Source: Gorsachius magnificus (Eukaryota; Chordata; Aves; Pelecaniformes; Ardeidae). Taken from it: 64,000 nt of DNA. The notes beneath the pieces were generated by a model. That model made no database searches. It was not told the origin of the DNA and saw only the letters and a program-made list of their open reading frames with translations. The stretch covers positions 120,798,837 to 120,862,836 of the forward strand of contig CM067083.1 in the NCBI GenBank assembly GCA_034008185.1. Direction: 5' to 3'. Of this stretch, positions 11,259 to 25,000 are shown piece after piece. Both the position numbers and the translations under genes were made by a program. The first letter of the stretch is position 1; each line of letters begins with the position of its first letter.

Positions 11259-12529
11259 GAGTCACAGCCTTTAGAACAGTGTTTGGAAGAGCTTTCTAGA
11301 AGTGTAGGGAACTAAATTATACATGACCTTGAGGGAAGAACATGAGGCGAGGTGCCCAGCCTCTGCCCGTTGTCCTTGACTCTTTAAAGCATCAGGATCC
11401 CTGCACCAAAATGTGACCAAAGGCATAGGAGAGGAGTCAGCACCCGAGGGTATGGGGGTGTGGAGACCTAGAGGAAAAGAACATGGGCACCTGGCTGGAA
11501 GCCTGGAAGAGATGCTAGAGCAAGCCTGCTCTTGTACTGGCTTGCCCTGAGTCTGCTGCTGCCCTCAGGGTCTCTGGAGGAAAGATCAGGACATTTCACC
11601 TGCCTGGAAGGTGTCCTGGAAAAGGTCCAGGGTCTATGTCCAGCCATGTGCCAGTTGGCCTGTTTCTACTCCACATCACCAAAGGAGGTAAAAAGGCACT
11701 GAGAATGTAATTCTTTCCACATAAATCCCAAGATTTAACTATTAACAAATGAGTCAGATACTGACTTTTGTGATAGGAAAGGAGCAGCAGTTCTGAGTTG
11801 TTTCCCAAGAGATGGGCCCAGGCTTAGGTCAGAGTTTCAGAACAAGCACAGTTTTTACCTGCCTGCACAAGACTCTCCGAGTTATTGGAAGGATGCTGTG
11901 GGAACTAGGGGTGTCTCTTGAATTGCAGTGGGAGAAGGAGGTGACCCCTCTGACCCCATTGCCCTTGCCTGCTCATTCCTGCTGGTTTCCTTCAGCAGGT
12001 CTCTGGTTCCTGCAGCGCTGGCAGGCAGTGAGTGAGTCGAGCAGGGTGAGATTGTCACAGACATGAGTGACAGGCTGTGAGTGTTTCTTCCCTGCTTGAG
12101 AACATTCCCTTTGGCCTTATTTTGAAGCGGAGATTCAAGATCCTGCTTTGGGTCAATATTTGTGGCTCCTCCAAGGTCTGACAGGAAATGTCTGTAGACA
12201 CACATCTTGAACCAGATGAGTTGTTTCTAAAGTGTTTCTTAAGTTTACGACAGCCAAATACTTTGCTGCTCTATGGTGTTTTTACATGATGTAAGAGAAA
12301 AAATTGGCCAGGTTCTTTCAGGTACAGTAGAAAATTCTTGCTTAGTCATCTCAGTGAGCAAGGCTTGGTAGAGCAAGAGTCATTATTTTCATTGTCCAGT
12401 TCTCCTCACCTAACATGAACTCAAGAACAAAATACCCCAAACGGATGCAGACATAGGGGTCATTGGTCAAACTTGCTGGAAAATTGGGGGATCTAGTCAC
12501 ATCAGCTATGTCACTCATAATAAAGGAAA
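11259..12529. other. No gene or repeat recognised
   Basis: Unique-looking sequence between the CR1 pair and the duplicated CYP2 flank. Short open frames occur on both strands without splice sites, motifs or family resemblance. Confidence 0.4.
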
Positions 12530-12880
12530 CATCTTTGCATCTTTGAAGACAATGCCGGAGACAGTTTGATTCTAAAGTGGGAAAGTTGCGGGTTTTTTTA
12601 AGAGTTCACTGGATCTTGTTAATATGCATACTGCTCTAAAGTAAATTAGTTTTTAGTTCCAAGTATGGGATTTTGTCTGGTACTCTTCAACGTGTTTGCA
12701 CAGTAGTTCTGAATCAGGACATCCATCATTTTCTTGCAGTAGGTTGCAGTAGTATTTGTGTGTGTTGCTCTATGTGTGTCTGTATTTGGTGGAATGTAAA
12801 GAACCAAGGTCTGCCTTGGAGGTCAGGGAGGAGAAAGTGTCGTCGTGTGGGTATGTGGTCTGTGCAGTAACAGAGACCGA
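12530..12880. repeat. Diverged segmental duplication, copy B (flank of the CYP2 relic)
   Basis: Partner of the flank segment near the start of the window. It lies about 130-470 bp downstream of the relic CYP2 stop codon, the same side and order as in the intact gene. Between its stop and this block the copy has no CR1 or LTR, so those elements entered copy A after the duplication. No coding potential is supported here. Confidence 0.7.
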
Positions 12881-13006
12881 TCCCTGGCCTGTTTGCTTGA
12901 TGAAGAGATGCAGGGACACATATGTGGCAGTGGGCTGTTAATAATTATTTTGTACTGAATGTGTGCATTTTTTGTTTCTGAGCCAGAAATACATCTGAGA
13001 AAAGCT

Positions 13007-13084
13007 CTAGGAAGGTGGTACAGTGTAGACTTTATAAGGCTTTGGGTGGATGGAAAACCCAATGGAGGGTAAGAGGTCCTCAAG
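13007..13084 (-). pseudogene. Relic of a second CYP2 gene: 3' end of its last exon
   Basis: About 25 codons on the minus strand read as a CYP2 C terminus (core PSIGFSIHPKPYKV, then a VPPS end) followed by TAG at 13007-13009. The intact P450 upstream ends in the comparable block [14 protein letters not shown], so the two are homologous but diverged, and this copy is closer to the general CYP2 pattern PKPY. Homology stops just beyond 13084: the heme loop that should lie upstream in the same exon is absent, and no other P450 exon was found before RHAG begins at 19061. A diverged copy of the intact gene's 3' flank lies just downstream. This is the stump of a tandem duplicate, not a working gene. 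Confidence 0.8.
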
Positions 13085-15213
13085 AAATACCAAACAAATA
13101 CAATTGATCATCTGATCATTTAATTCAAGCATTTAATCAGCAACAGATCTGAATACAAATGTTAAAAGAAATTTTGTTGGAAAATGTTCAGTAAATGGAT
13201 TTAAAATAAATTTGCCTTTCAGTAATGAAATACAAAGATATCTCTCTGAAAGAGGCAGTACTGAATATCTGTAAGACAGTCTTCAAAGTTATGTTCATCC
13301 AGTGGTGTTTTGGAAAAGGGCTCAGTGTCAATAACTTTGACCTTTGTTAATTTAAATAATAAAGAATTGCTATTCAGAGGAAATAATAAGATAAAACTTT
13401 TTATTTCTTTAAGACCAACTCCTTTGTTTCATTTCATTAAAATTTAATCTATCTGCTTTCCAAAAAAAAAAGAAAAGAAAAAAGAGATACACTGCATTAG
13501 AAACATTAAATTTGAAGTTTTCACTTAGAAAACCACCAATCCCAGTGGCTTCTGTCAGTTTGAGCCTTACAGAGAAAGAGATCTGTTTTCTGATTAGGAC
13601 TGCATACAAAAAATATCTTTTAAAGGTTGGCTGACCTAACCTCCAAAATGCTATTAATTTGAAAAATATGAATAGTCTCCTATGGTTTCTTCCAAGAATG
13701 ACAGAAATCTAAGAAAGACCTTTCAGCATCCTGATGGTGGAATCTATTTTCCAGTTGAAAGTTACACATAGTTTCTGCCATTTAACTCAACTTTTTCAGA
13801 TATTTTTATGCGCAGCTTAATAAATGTTGATACTGAATGAGTTTTTACTAACCTTAAAAAAAAATAAAACTTATTTAAGCTTTTTTCCTTAAAAACAAGT
13901 CAAGGTGAGAACAAAGATAAGACAAGGAAGAGTGTTGGTGGTTATTGGAGAGGATAAAACATTGACAGTCTTTTAAGAGAAAGAAAAGAAATGCTAATCA
14001 TCGTGAACTCAGCTTTAGAGTAGTTGTACTTTAACTTTGGTTTACTTTTCAGTTCAATCCTCAAAGCTCATCCTCCGCTTTGTGTCTCATTTAACTCCTT
14101 GCTTTCCTTTCCTGCCAGTGTATGGCTCCCTCATTGATGAGCAAAAGGGTTCTTAGCAAAACATTTTAAGCTTCTGTAAGGCTGGACACCTCTCCATGGT
14201 GTCCAGTAACATTACACAGAAGTTGCAACTGTGTAGAGAAGGAGCTCTACTGACTACAGGTATTCAAAGCTTTGATTAATTTGGAAATAACCAACCAAAG
14301 AAAATACCCTAAGACAGAGAACCAAACACCACTGGCATCTGAAGTATGGAGGTGAGCGATTAGGGTAAAGAATCTTAGGAGAAACAAATCATACGCTTCA
14401 ATGGCAGTCACATTGAAAAGAAAGTAATGTTTAAAGCTCCAATTAAAAAAAGGTTATCTAGAAAGCCAACAGCTGATGTATTTTACTTCCCGATGACACC
14501 ACCACAGACATCTTTGTGCACCATGTCTTGCATGGAGAGTGTCTATTCGGGGTGAAAAGCAGTCTGAAACATGCAGGAAAATGTCTGAATCAAGCCGGGA
14601 AAATTCTGTGTCCAATCTTTTCATATAGGGTAGTCAAACTGAATGGGCTAGGATTCATCTGTCTTGAGTTGAGGCACTTGTCTAAGGGTTCTGACCATAA
14701 GGAATGAATGAATTTTGGGTTGTGCATATTCGTCAGCTCTTCACCATAGGAGGGTGGAGACCACAGGAGGAAATCAAACATGCATGGACAATCAAAACAA
14801 GAGATTTGATTTATTGTCTTGCTCGAGGCTGCAGTGATCTATCTCACGACTGCCTGACAGACACCCTGGACAGCCCTCGTTACAGGGTTTTTTGCATTCC
14901 TCATTGTCCCTTTTCATATTTCTTTGCCTCCTCCATCTTTGCTCAATATTAATTAAATTTTGATTGGTCTCAGATTTGCTACCCCTGTTTACAGGGGCGC
15001 TGCTGGCCTTTCAAGGTTATGTTCCCCAGAAGGTCCTCCATTCTCCCCTACAATTAACTGTGCTATTAGGCCATTTCTCATATAACTCACTTTTCATTTT
15101 TCATGGTGTTATCCGTAATTCTTATCAGAGTGTTATAAAGTTTCATGTCACATCCAGCAATTTTCTCATCTAATGGCTTGTAGTTTCTCACATCCTGTTC
15201 ATTCAGCTTAACT
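13085..15213. other. No gene recognised; AT-rich
   Basis: If the second CYP2 gene had been complete, its remaining exons would lie here on the minus strand. I looked for heme-loop, ExxR and I-helix motifs and saw none. An A-rich run lies at 13462-13485. Confidence 0.4.
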
Positions 15214-15290
15214 TAGAATCATAGAATGTTTTGGGTTGGAAGGGACCCCTGGAGGTCATCTAGTCCAACCCCCTCAACTTCACAAGAAGG
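15214..15290 (-). mobile_element. CR1 3' end fragment
   Basis: Inverted CR1 tail followed by GTTTTGGGTTGGAAGGGACC and GGTCATCTAGTCCAACCCCC; homology fades after about 75 bp. Confidence 0.85.
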
Positions 15291-15566
15291 TTGAGTCATC
15301 TGGCTGCACTATGTTGTTCAAAGGGTGACTTCTAGTCCTATTTCTTGTTTGATGCTTTTACAACACGTGCTTTTTACATTTTTAATTGTCTTAATGTTTT
15401 TTCTCTATCATTTGATAGTTTTTAAGTATTGTCAACATCAGAATGGATCTATTGAAGGGTTATTCACAGATGTATTTGTTATCCCTCTTCCAGTTGTTGA
15501 AGTCATATATAATCCTCACATGGTTTCAGCCATCTATAAATATAGTTTCCCACGCTAAGCTAGAGT

Positions 15567-15875
15567 TAGAATCATAGAATGTTTTGGGTTGGAGGGCACC
15601 CCTAGAGGTCATCTAGTCCAACACCCCTGCGATGAGCAGGGATATCTTCATCTGGATCAGGTTGCTCGGAGCCCTGTCCAACATGACCTGGAATGTTTCC
15701 AGGGATGGGGCACCTGCCCCCTGGGCAACCTGCGCCAGTGTTTCACCACCCTCACCGTAAAAAAACTTCTTCCTTGTATCTAATATAAATCTACCTTCTT
15801 TTAGTTTTTAACCATTACCCCTTGTCCTGTTGCTACAGGCCTTACTTGTAGGGCCCTTCTTTGTCAAAAAGGAAA
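15567..15875 (-). mobile_element. CR1 LINE 3' fragment
   Basis: Inverted tail and 3' UTR of the GGGTTGGA class, then the end of the polymerase frame with several disruptions, ending near TAGGGCCCTTCTTTGTC. More diverged than the copy at 17.5 kb. Confidence 0.88.
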
Positions 15876-17477
15876 CAAAGAACTTCCTGAAAATGATGGC
15901 TAGTTTAGATGAAATAAATCTCTATGTAAAGGGATCCATCTCTGCACTGTGTTTTTGAGAGAACCTGAAAGACTGATTTCTCTGGGACAGTAACCTTCTG
16001 AAAAAAAGGCAGAGGACAATAATGAGTACTTAGTGGATGAGGGTGTGGGTTACTATGGAAAGATTATAAGAACTGGAGAACAAAACTGCATAGTTTATTT
16101 TCCCCCTTTTGTTTTAAAGAACTAAAAACTATTGTGGGCATCGTTCTGAAAGATTTACTCAGAGTGAGTGGTACTTTTTCAGTCAGGTATTCTTCTGTGG
16201 TCAACACTTGCAATCAGTGAAATTATCTCACACCTGTAGGTGAATGAAAGACACTCTGAATCCCCAGGTAGGATCTGGAGGGGTGAGCTTCATGTATTGA
16301 AGATAAGATTTTTACAGTCTGTCCACATATGGAATCTCTGTCAAGTACTTCAGTAATTTTTTGTGTTGTAAATTACGCACAAAATATTTCCAAAATCTTC
16401 ACATAGGCAATAATTACATGGTTAAATGTGTTCTCGGTTTTTACAAAAATTATTGTGTGAAAGCTTCAGAAGGATAAAAGATGTCTTCTAGCCAAGAAGG
16501 TAGAAAAGAGTTAGTTGTTGCACATCTGCAAAAGAGCATATCTGAACTAATCTGGAAAATCTGAACTGTGTGTTACAACAAACGCATTTTCATTCATAGA
16601 TAGAAATCTGCCATATGTAGCTGATATAATATGTGGAACAGACCTGCCTGGTATCTTTCTAAAGTTTTTCAAGGAAAAATACATCAGCAGAACCAAAAAT
16701 GTTTGTGCTATTTTATGTGGGAGGGGTTTTCCCCTTAAATCTGATAAGTAAGGCTTGAAATAAGATACTAATATAAAAAAGTCTTGAAAGTTCATCCACT
16801 GAACCTTGTCCTTCTGAGACATCAGTGGTAGCTTTCTGTGTCTGAATAATGCCTAGAGGAGGCACTGTGATCTTTCTGTTAGCTTTTCATCTCCCATCCA
16901 TTGCCTCTCAGTGGATCACCCCATGTAGGTAAGCACAGATGTGTGACTCTGCTCCCAGCTGCTCTCATCTCATAGAGTTCCTTCAGACACCCCAATTTTT
17001 GTCTCTCTTAATTGAGCAGCCATTATCATCATGCCTTGGGTGGAGTTAATTTACCTTCATTTAACTTCAGGTTTTTTTCTTTCTGCTTTGTCTTGTTTTA
17101 GGAGTCAGTGACTTCAAAGGTAGCTCACTACACAGAAGTTCTCCACTGAGTCTTCTGTAGGTTGAACATAGTTGCTTTCCGATCAGTCCCTAACAACTCA
17201 AGTGTTTTCTTGGAGCTAGCATTTGGTTCAGTTTATATCTATTGACATTAACAGTGCCACTATCCACTTGTTACTGTTGGATGTGATAAGACATATTACG
17301 TAATTACCTGGTTTTTATAACTCCTACTCAATTCCCTTATCGTGTGTTTGAAACAGTCTAAATAAATCTATGCCAATAATGAAATTTTTCACCATTTCAT
17401 TTTCTTCTTTCTTTTCAATAAACATATTAACAAAGAACCTTGATACCCATATTGTCACTCATCAGTCACTTGTCTCA
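15876..17477. other. No gene or repeat recognised
   Basis: AT-rich sequence between two CR1 fragments; short open frames only, no splice-flanked exon resembling a known family. Confidence 0.4.
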
Positions 17478-18480
17478 TAGAACCATAGAATCATAGAATG
17501 TTTTGGGTTGGAAGGGACCCCTAGAGGTCATCTAGTCCAACCCCCCTGCAGGGAGCAGGGACACCACTAACTAGGTCAGGTTGCTCAGAGCCCCATCCAA
17601 CCTGGCCTTGAATGTTTCCAGGGATGGGGCCTCCACCACCTCTCTGGGCAACCCCTTCCAGTGTTTCACCACCCTCGTTGTAAAAAATTTCCTCCTTATA
17701 TCCAGTCTAAACCTACCCTGCTTCAGTTTAAAACCATTACCCCTTGTCCTGTCACAGCTGGCCCTACTATAAAGATTTTCCCTGTAATTTCTATAGGCTC
17801 CCTTTAGGTTCTGAAAGGCCGCAATCAGGTCTCTCCGCAGCCTTCTCTTCTCCAGGCTGAACACCCCCAACTCTCTCAGCCTGTCCTCATAGGAGAGGGG
17901 CTCCAGCCCTCGGATCATTTTTGTAGCCCTCCTCTGGACCCGCTCCAACAGTTCCATGTCCTTCTTGTGCTGAGGGCTCCAGAGCTGGACGCAGGGCTCC
18001 AGGTGAGGTCTCCCCAGAGCAGAGCAGAGGGGCAGAATCACCTCCCTTGACCTGCTGGCCACGCTTCTCCTGATGCAGCCCAGGGTACGGTTGGCCTTCT
18101 GGGCCACCAGCGCACATTGCTGGCTCATGTCCAGCTTTTCATCCACCAGCACGCCCAAGGCCCTCTCGGCAGGGCTGTTCTCCATCCTTTCTTCCCCCAG
18201 CCTGTACTGATACTGGGGGTTACCCCGACCCAGGTGCAGGACCTTGCACTTGGCCTTGTTGAACCTCATGAGGTTCACACAGGCCCACCTCTCCAGCCTG
18301 TCCAGGTCTCTCTGGATGACATCCCGTCCTTCTGGTGTGTCAACGCACCACTCAGCTTGGTGTCATCTGCAAACTTGCTGAGGGTGCATTCATCTTGCTG
18401 TCTAAGTCATTGATGAAAACATTAAACAGCACCGGTCCCAGTACGGACCCCTGAGGGACACCACTCGTCTCATCAATCAC
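17478..18480 (-). mobile_element. CR1 LINE, 3' kilobase
   Basis: Inverted tail (two AGAATCATAG-type units), 3' UTR, and about 700 bp open on the minus strand encoding the C-terminal CR1 polymerase ([14 protein letters not shown] through RRATKMIRG to [13 protein letters not shown]). It extends upstream across the region that should encode the catalytic aspartates, but one or more frameshifts interrupt the frame there. It ends where the SGVPQGS block is reached, about the same 5' point as the copy at 9842. Confidence 0.94.
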
Positions 18481-19060
18481 TATATTCTGTGCTTTGCTAT
18501 GAAAATGATTTCAACATTTTGTTTCCTGTCATAACCAATCTTCAAAATACAGCACATTTTCTCCCCCATCCAAAAATAAGACAACATATTTTTAAGAAAG
18601 TTAATCTGGGATTCCTTGGTGAAAAGCTTGTTAGAATCAAAACAAACAATATAAATCTATTTCTTCTTGATTAACTCTACGCAATTGAAGGATGTGACTG
18701 CAACTCAGAAATCGTGCAGTTAAAATACAGTAACCTGTAATAGGCTTGAAACACAAAGGTTGTTCCAATGGCTATATTGATTCAGTGACAACAAAAGGTA
18801 AAACACATAATTTTGTAGAGCAGTTTGTGGTGGGTTTTTCTGATGAACAAATATATTGGAAAGATCTAATTATTTCCCCTGAGCTTGGCATAATGAATAT
18901 GAATTCTAAACCCAAGCTTGTTTTATATTACAAAAATATAGCTATCTACAGCCCCTTCTTGAAAACCTAGTATGCTAAGGACAATACTTGGATGTTGTTT
19001 TTCAATATTAGAAGCTGAAAAGAGCATAATTAGAACAAATACTACAGAAGAATTATTTTT
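18481..19060 (-). other. 3' UTR and downstream flank of RHAG
   Basis: About 580 bp between the RHAG stop codon and a CR1. No canonical AATAAA or ATTAAA was seen on the minus strand, only AATATA-type variants (for example near 18925 and 18855). The 3' end is therefore undetermined. Confidence 0.35.
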
Positions 19061-22000
19061 CTACATGGTGGCTTCAAATCTGCTGTGCTCATCATAGTTG
19101 TTGGACTGAATTTCATGTGGTTTCTCCTCTTCTGGAACCTGCCATGAAAATTGGAGAAGAGTTCAGTTGATGAGTTATAGACTTCCTTTTGCAGTAAAAG
19201 GAGACTAAAGTGCAGTGAGAACCCCATTCCGTTTGTATATGTTGTCTATTTACTAACATTGACTGAGCCTGACGTGAACCACCAGTTCTGAATTCTGAGG
19301 GATGAATTCAGGGTTTTCTTAATAGAAGAATTCCTTAACACTGGTGTTAGCTATGAGAGTGCAAAATTAATATCTGGAATTTTCAAAGAGCTCTAAAGAA
19401 ACAAAGTGACCATCTCTAATGAAATGTAAACAATGTTGTGTGCCAAATATCAATGTCCCCATTACCTGATAAAGCTCACTTAGAGTATAATATTTCTCAG
19501 CAGTTCTACTCCTACTACAGACCTTCAGTTGAGCAGGGCTGTATTATTATCACTGCTCAACACAGGCTGTGAATTCTTCAGCCACACTTTAAAACTTTCC
19601 TTTTACTGTCATTTTTTATCATTTGCATCTTACAGCCTATTTCAGGTCTTGCTGAAAACCAGTGCTTTAACTTTCTCGATGTTAAACAGCAAATGACTTG
19701 CAAAGCTGTCATTAAAAGTTGTTTTTTTCTGATTGTCCTTGCTACAGCTGAACTTTTGGCTCAAAACTTCCCCTTAGACTGCAAACTTTGTCTGACTAAA
19801 AGCCAAATTGTGTGGTTCGTATTGGCGTTTAATTCATTACAAACCTAATAAAATCTCCTTTTGCGTTCTCATAATTTTATTTCAAGGAATGTATATCATG
19901 TATTTCTTCTTGTCTTGCCTTTTGGAGTTTGTCCTGGCATAAGTATAAAATTCAGATTGCCTAAATTAAGAATCTGTCATCACTCTCTAATGAAGGGAGA
20001 TGCAGAAAGCGTACAAACAGTACAAGGAGCTTCTTAGGTTAGCCAAGAGGAAAGGAATGCCTGAGTTTCTGTTCTGCACATGATTGTAGGCATCCAACTC
20101 AGAGAAATATGTGGGACTCAAGTGATCAACTCTAGGTCTCTATGGTATAGAGCTCTACCTCTGAGGTAGGCCATGAAAGGTCTTTCATTATCAGCGGGGA
20201 ATATAGAGACTTTCAAGGTTTTAATTCATGTAACCTAGCATAGATCTGGAAGGATTCAAATGAATTGCAATCTAGAGCCATCTCTTCGCTGAGCATAAAG
20301 GGAACCTAGCAGGGCTGTTGCAGATGTACTTGTTTCTCGGTCCCACCGTTTGTGTTTTCATTCATAAAACAATAGTGCCAGGAGGCCTGTCTTCTTCTGA
20401 TAACCTCGGTGGTCAGATCATTCAACCAGGAAGCAGAAGAGCTTCTGCTCAGACTAAGGGATTCACCCTATGAATACCGAAGAAATGCTCTAAATTTCAT
20501 TCAGTGTGAAATTCCAGATGGCACTAGAAAAGCAGCACCATTTAGCCAGCAATGAAAATACCATGTGTCTCAACTGCAAGAAGGAAGAGGATACCTGACA
20601 CAATGAGCACTTAAAACAGAGATCAAAAGCTCCACTGAAGTCCCAATTCATTGGCTCTATTTCTGCTTTTTGTTCGCTTTTTGTTCAAGGTTAGTCCAAT
20701 GTAAATGGCATGACTAGTTAGCAAGTTCAAAAAAGGTGAAGGTGGCCTTGATAAATTCACAGCCTAAGGCAGAGCAACATTTTTGAAAACTGACTCGTAT
20801 GCAAACCACAAACCCCAGGAGAGCAGGACTGCAGTGTGCTGTACATCTTCCAACATAATGAAAATAAAAGGAGGTGGTATCTTACCTCCCAATAAACAGA
20901 GTCATCAAAGCAATTCTCGTCAGATGCTTGTCCCAAGAAGGGCAGCTTTAGAATACCACCTGCAGGAAAAACAGATTAAAAAATGGACAAAATGTCCAAA
21001 TAATTGTTCCTCAGATGTGCCCTGGGGAGTCATCTAAGTTTTCTGACCCCTTTCCTAGTTTACAGAAATGCCTAACTATCTTGGGACATCGGGTTACTCA
21101 TTATGAGACGTGATGCAGGTTTCTTCATGTCAACATGAATAAGAGCTTATTTTTAATTGCTCAGACATTTCCCAGATGTCAGACTGGAATTTTCTAGTCA
21201 GACTGAATTTTTGTTTGGAAAGTATCCTCAATCGCATGGAAGCATGTGACACCTAAATGAATATCAATCTCAAACTAGTTTCTCTTCACAATTTTAAGTG
21301 TCGGAATCTAGAAAAGATTTCCATCCAGAACAAAACCTTACTATTCCTATATATGCAACCCAGGCTTCATTTGAAGACAAAATTATTGGAAAACTGCTTT
21401 TCCATATTTAAGTTTTCTGCCAGTGTGCCATCATGCATGATTTCTATTTTTCTATTTTGTATTATTCACATGAAGTTATTGATACATTGAAGTTCTCCAT
21501 GGGCAAACCTCTAAATTCACATATATTTCAGTTGCTATATGCATCACACTGACCTGTCAATGCTCCGCCTGCCAGTGCCATTCCAATCGTACTGCCCAGG
21601 GCAGCAGCCTGCATGCCAGGAGTAAAGCGGACACCTCCACTGAAAAGGGAAAACCAAACCATTGACAATAAAAAAATCGTTACACTTTGATAATTGATCT
21701 TACAACATTGGACTTGCTGTCTGCTGGACAAGATGGCTAACTGGAAAATATCCTGCCATTGCTGTGTACAAGACAGAAATCATTTTATTTTGGGTTTTTT
21801 TTAGATTACAGATGAAAACAAGTTCTTTGAAAAGGTTATGAGTATCTTGTAAGCCTTTAGCGAATGCTCCCCTTTGCCAAAACCACCAGCATTTCACCTT
21901 CATGGAGTCTTTTAAGACAGTGGAAATATCCCACTTTGCTAATTTTCTTGGAAATCTTACAGTTACCAGCAGTGGAATTGTAGAATCATAATAAAGATTC

Positions 22001-25000
22001 TTCTGCGTTTGAATGGTTCGAATGCTGGTTTTTATGATGGTTTTAGTTTATTTATTTTTACTCGATTTTTTAATTTGAAACAAGCTTGGCATATAAACAG
22101 TGTTTTAAAGGCAGGATATCAAAAAGAATCCTATTTAAACCAGAACAAAATGTCTGACATCAAATCAAAGATGCATTTTCACCCCAAAAAATCATAATTA
22201 GATCGAAGGAAGGTGGAGATTTAGGATAGACCTTCAAAAATCAGTAAACTCTTTTCTCCCTTCTCCCTATAACTCACCTAGTTTCCTCATTTATTGCAGT
22301 TACTACAATGCCAGCGATACCTCCCAGTATTCCAGGTAAACCATGTAAATTATGAACTCCACAAGTGTCTTGAATGTTCAGCTTGGATGCCAGAAAAGGC
22401 TGAAACGAGGGGAAATATGAAGTTTATAGTGAATTTATAGTCTTCCATTATCTCTAGAAAAAGAAAGTAGTGCAGAAGTACAAGAAAATTTATTTTGTGT
22501 ACGCAAAGTTTAGCTATAAAACCTGCTGTCTTTCCCTTCACTGTGAAATTGTTTATATGCAGAGAAAACCAAGTATTTACATATAATGGTACAAATGTCC
22601 ATGCTACCATCATAAATATAATGGTACAAAACACATGCCAGTCCACCGATACTCCTAATCTTTTCGGCCACTGCAGCAAAGGTTGAAAGAGGTGACTCAG
22701 TAGCACATACCTGTCTGTTCCAAGTCTGCTAGTTAGGTATTTTCTTCCGGAATGTTTCTCCATCAGGAAATGTCACTTTAAACACTTTTAGCTGGAGTAT
22801 TTTGTTTCTAAATTTTGCACATGAAACACTTCCACTTTATATTTCAAAAGTATTTTTTGATTACAGATCTATTTAGAAATTTTCAAAGGACTGAAATGTA
22901 TTTAGTCCTATTTCACCGAAACACAGGCTTGGAGCAAAATTCTGCCAGTTCCTTGAACAGAAAACCCAGCTTTAATGAACTCTAATATCTTCATTATCCT
23001 TTGTTTTTAGCTACAGTGTCCCTGCTCACTGCAGAGGGGTTGGACTAGATGACATCTAGGGGTCCGTTCCAACACAAAACATTCTATGATTCTATGATGG
23101 ACTGAAGTTATCTCATGAGCATGTATTTAAATCACACTGATTTAAAAATAACCAGTGTCTAGAGCTTATTCTCAGTACTGCATCAGCCAGTTTCTAAACT
23201 CCCTTTCTAGCAAAACAAGGGAGCTCCAGGAAAGCCAGTGAAGCAATAAGTAAATGAGAGCAGAGGTGGGTCCTCAATACCTACAGTCAGGAAGTGGAAC
23301 CCCAGGACAGAGATGATTCCAGCAATGGTCCCAATGCACATGGCAGCAAAGGGGCGGATTGACAGGTCAGCACAGGTACCCACTGCTACTCCTCCCGCCA
23401 GGGTGGCATTTTGAATGAGAACCTGCAAAAAGCATACAGAGGTGATATATGTGGAACAGAGGTTTGTTTTAGGGCTGAGTGACTTTGAAGGCTTTTTTAC
23501 ATCTAGAAGTTTTCCTTTTTTTCACGTGGGATTTTTTCCAATTTAAATTCCAGGAATTTAAAACAGGGTTCCCTGTTACATTTTCAGGATGTGGGTTCAA
23601 AGCTGCTCTACACCAGTTTAACTGGGGCCAGTTTAATGAAGTCCAGCTTTTGCAAAGTCACTAAAACTTATCTGACCTCTCAAGAAGCCAGGCTGAGCCA
23701 GCAAGAGCTGCCTCCTACAACAGCAGCAAATTCTGCAAACTCATTGAATTGTGCCTGCTCATGCTGGGCTTAGAAAAACACTGCAACTGCTAGAAAGAAG
23801 TGCGTGAAAACATAGGGCTGGGGTTTAGGGCAAGGAGATGAAAAGTTGGCAGCCTGGCAACCCCAACCTAGTTTGGCTTTGCCTGTTGTGCAGCTGCACT
23901 GTGAGATTCCCAGGGAACAGGGCATTGCCTTGAGAGACCTATTTTGGCTATTGCAATACAATAACTCACATAGGATCTTCTTTGGAATAAGACCCAAAAG
24001 TCCACCTGAATGTTTGACTAATGTCTCTATGGTCCAGCAGGTTCTGTGGACAAGAGAGAACAAGGGAACAGGACCATCACTACAGTGTCTAAGAGCTTTT
24101 CACTCTCCACATGTAGTGATCCCACTGAGGAATCACCACACGCAGGGTGGGTTGCCTCAGGGCCCAATCTTACATTACAGCTTTTAGAAGTATAATAGCT
24201 CTAATTTTGCCCACAGTATGAGCAAAGGCTCCAGATAGCTCACAGACATTGGGAATCTGCCTAATCATCCTTATTATAGAGGGGTGACTCAATTTACCAG
24301 AGGTTGCGATGTGATTCTTACCATATTGAATTTGCCTCTTTGATCCACCAGGCTGGAGAAGGCAAATGTTACGACAGTACATGCAGCCAAAGAATAGTAA
24401 GTGTTGACAATTGCTTTCGTTGGTTCAGATGCAATGGCAGAGTTAAAACTGGGCCAGAAAAGCCAAAGGAACAGGGTACCTAGGTGAATAGAAGTCAAAA
24501 TGAAACAAAGACTGTTCAGTCACAAGGGTTATTTCAATGTGAAAGATCCAACACAACAGAACTAGCGACAAGAAATGAGGAAGGTGATCAACAATCATGA
24601 AACAGCCAAAATGCTGGAAGAAATAATAGATTATGCAGAAGCTTTCGACACTGGCAACTGGGCTTTTGGCACATGGTTGCTGTCAAATCTTACTGGAAGA
24701 CTTTAACACACTGTGACCCCTTGCCATGCCCCACTCACCGCCAGAGCTCACCACCACTGTGCAAACCATATCCAAATAGACAGTTCACATGCAAATCCTT
24801 TATCACCTCTTGATGTAACTGGCAGTTTAGCTGGTGAACTGATCTATCAATAGATCTCACAGCCAAATAGGTGTATGGTTTCTAACATTCTTTAGCGGGA
24901 CAGGCACAGCACAATATTTTTAGTTACAGCCAATTTCTATGGATATGCTGTTTATAACAGAAGATTTAACAAAAAGGGAGTCACCACTAATGTACAGTGA

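Noticed and set aside
13085..19060. Search for further exons of the lost CYP2 copy
   Set aside because: No heme-loop, ExxR, I-helix or proline-hinge motif seen on the minus strand.
23846..24187. 113-codon open frame on the plus strand in RHAG intron 5
   Set aside because: No motif, no codon-use or splice support, antisense to RHAG in an intron.
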